DNA of 6,255 bases from Oscillospiraceae bacterium. GTDB lineage: Bacteria > Bacillota > Clostridia > Oscillospirales > Oscillospiraceae. Under the pieces are notes generated by a model that saw only the letters and a list, made by a program, of their open reading frames with translations, had not been told where the DNA came from and ran no database searches. The translations under genes were made by a program, and so were the position numbers. Positions 5,581 through 6,255 of this stretch are shown here, piece after piece. The DNA is taken from positions 1 to 6,255 of the forward strand of contig JAEFAK010000105.1 of assembly GCA_016287555.1 (NCBI GenBank). The letters run 5' to 3'. Each line of letters opens with the position of its first letter. Position 1 is the first letter of the stretch.

Positions 5581-6255
5581 ATGAACAAGAAAAGCCGCAA
5601 GTCCATCGTCGCCGGGAACTGGAAGATGAACCTGCTCCCCTCGCAGGTCAAGCCCTTCGGGGAGGAGCTCATGGCCCTCGCCGCCGGCTTCCGCAGGCAG
5701 GAGTGCGTCGTCTGCGTCCCCTTCGTGATGCTGCCGGCAGCGCTCAAGGTCTTTGAGGGCAGCGACATCTCCGTCGGCGCGCAGAACGTCAGCGAAAACC
5801 CGCGCGGGGCTTATACGGGCGAGGTCTGCGCCGACCAGCTCCGCGATCTCGGCGTCAAATACGTCATCATAGGGCACAGCGAGCGCCGCACTCTCTTCGG
5901 TGAGAGCGACATATGCATCAATACGAAGGTCCGCCTCGCGCTGGACGCGGGGCTCCACGTCATAATCTGCGTCGGCGAGACGGCCGAGCAGCGCAATATG
6001 GACGTCACCTTCGAGGTCATCAAGCTGCAGGTCAAGTCCGCGCTCTACGGGCTCGCCGAAAAGATGCTCAAGCGCGTCGTCTTCGCCTACGAGCCCGTCT
6101 GGGCGATAGGCACGGGCGTCACGGCGAAGCCGGAGCAGGCCGAGGAGGTCTGCGCCTTTATCCGCGCCGTCGTCAGGGCCGGGTTCGGCGCGCGCGCGGC
6201 GAGAGGCCTCCCCATCCTGTACGGCGGATCCGTGAACCCGGAGAATGCGGACGAT
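5581..6255 (+). CDS. tpiA: Triosephosphate isomerase, 3' end cut by window edge
   Basis: TIM interconverts dihydroxyacetone phosphate and glyceraldehyde 3-phosphate in the cytoplasm. The first 225 residues are present; the family is about 250, so only the last 25-30 are missing. Catalytic residues are all visible: N13 and K15 in VAGNWKMN, H99 in IIGHSERR (96-103), E171 in AYEPVWAIGTG (169-179, including flexible loop 6), and the phosphate-binding YGGSVNPENA (214-223). VGAQNVS (65-71) and GAYTGEV (76-82) also match. The residue after TGEV is C83 where serine is usual, a mild change. The ATG at 5581 has AAGGAG at 5569-5574 with a 6-base spacer. It follows pgk by 22 bases, so both are probably one transcript. 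A phosphoglycerate mutase gene often comes next in Bacillota, beyond the window. Confidence 0.97.
   Translation, partial: MNKKSRKSIVAGNWKMNLLPSQVKPFGEELMALAAGFRRQECVVCVPFVMLPAALKVFEGSDISVGAQNVSENPRGAYTGEVCADQLRDLGVKYVIIGHSERRTLFGESDICINTKVRLALDAGLHVIICVGETAEQRNMDVTFEVIKLQVKSALYGLAEKMLKRVVFAYEPVWAIGTGVTAKPEQAEEVCAFIRAVVRAGFGARAARGLPILYGGSVNPENADD

Noticed and set aside
4269..5768. Minus-strand open frame (499 codons) opposite pgk and the start of tpiA
   Set aside because: Antisense shadow of pgk in GC-rich DNA, with biased Gly/Glu/Asp/Val composition, no recognisable domain and no ribosome binding site.

Overview
The window looks like ordinary chromosomal core DNA from a GC-rich (about 60% by eye) Gram-positive bacterium, most likely a member of Bacillota, class Clostridia. 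The grounds are the gene order rimP-nusA-ylxR-ylxQ-infB, a short NusA without the C-terminal repeats of enterobacterial NusA, a YlxR with paired cysteines, and a PGK whose N-terminus resembles clostridial forms. The lineage is an inference from these features. ATA codons are frequent despite the high GC.

Layout. The left 3.6 kb is read on the minus strand. A family 2 membrane glycosyltransferase gene (2702-3643) has its own promoter and ends in a strong hairpin. Next comes a 246-base intergenic stretch (2456-2701) with a good extended -10 promoter and a leader of about 95 bases. After it lies the transcription/translation operon rimP (1988-2455), nusA (835-1971), ylxR (543-812), ylxQ (137-550) and the first 48 codons of infB (1-144, cut by the window edge). 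The last three genes overlap by 8 bases at each junction. The right part is read on the plus strand from a divergent promoter: trmL (3850-4332), pgk (4365-5558) and tpiA (5581 to the window edge, about 25-30 codons missing). The intergenic region 3644-3849 holds the two divergent promoters.

How the genes work together. The rimP operon joins 30S maturation (RimP), transcription elongation/termination (NusA), two small RNA-binding proteins (YlxR, YlxQ) and translation initiation (IF-2). The plus-strand operon encodes a tRNA wobble-base methyltransferase followed by two consecutive glycolytic enzymes. The glycosyltransferase has no functional partner in view.

The best lead is in the rimP leader. 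An intrinsic terminator hairpin with a run of six U lies between promoter and start codon, and a 7-base segment of it can pair instead with a downstream segment. This is the layout of an attenuator, probably for feedback control of nusA. I see no mobile element, CRISPR, tRNA or rRNA, and no clearly new multi-gene system.
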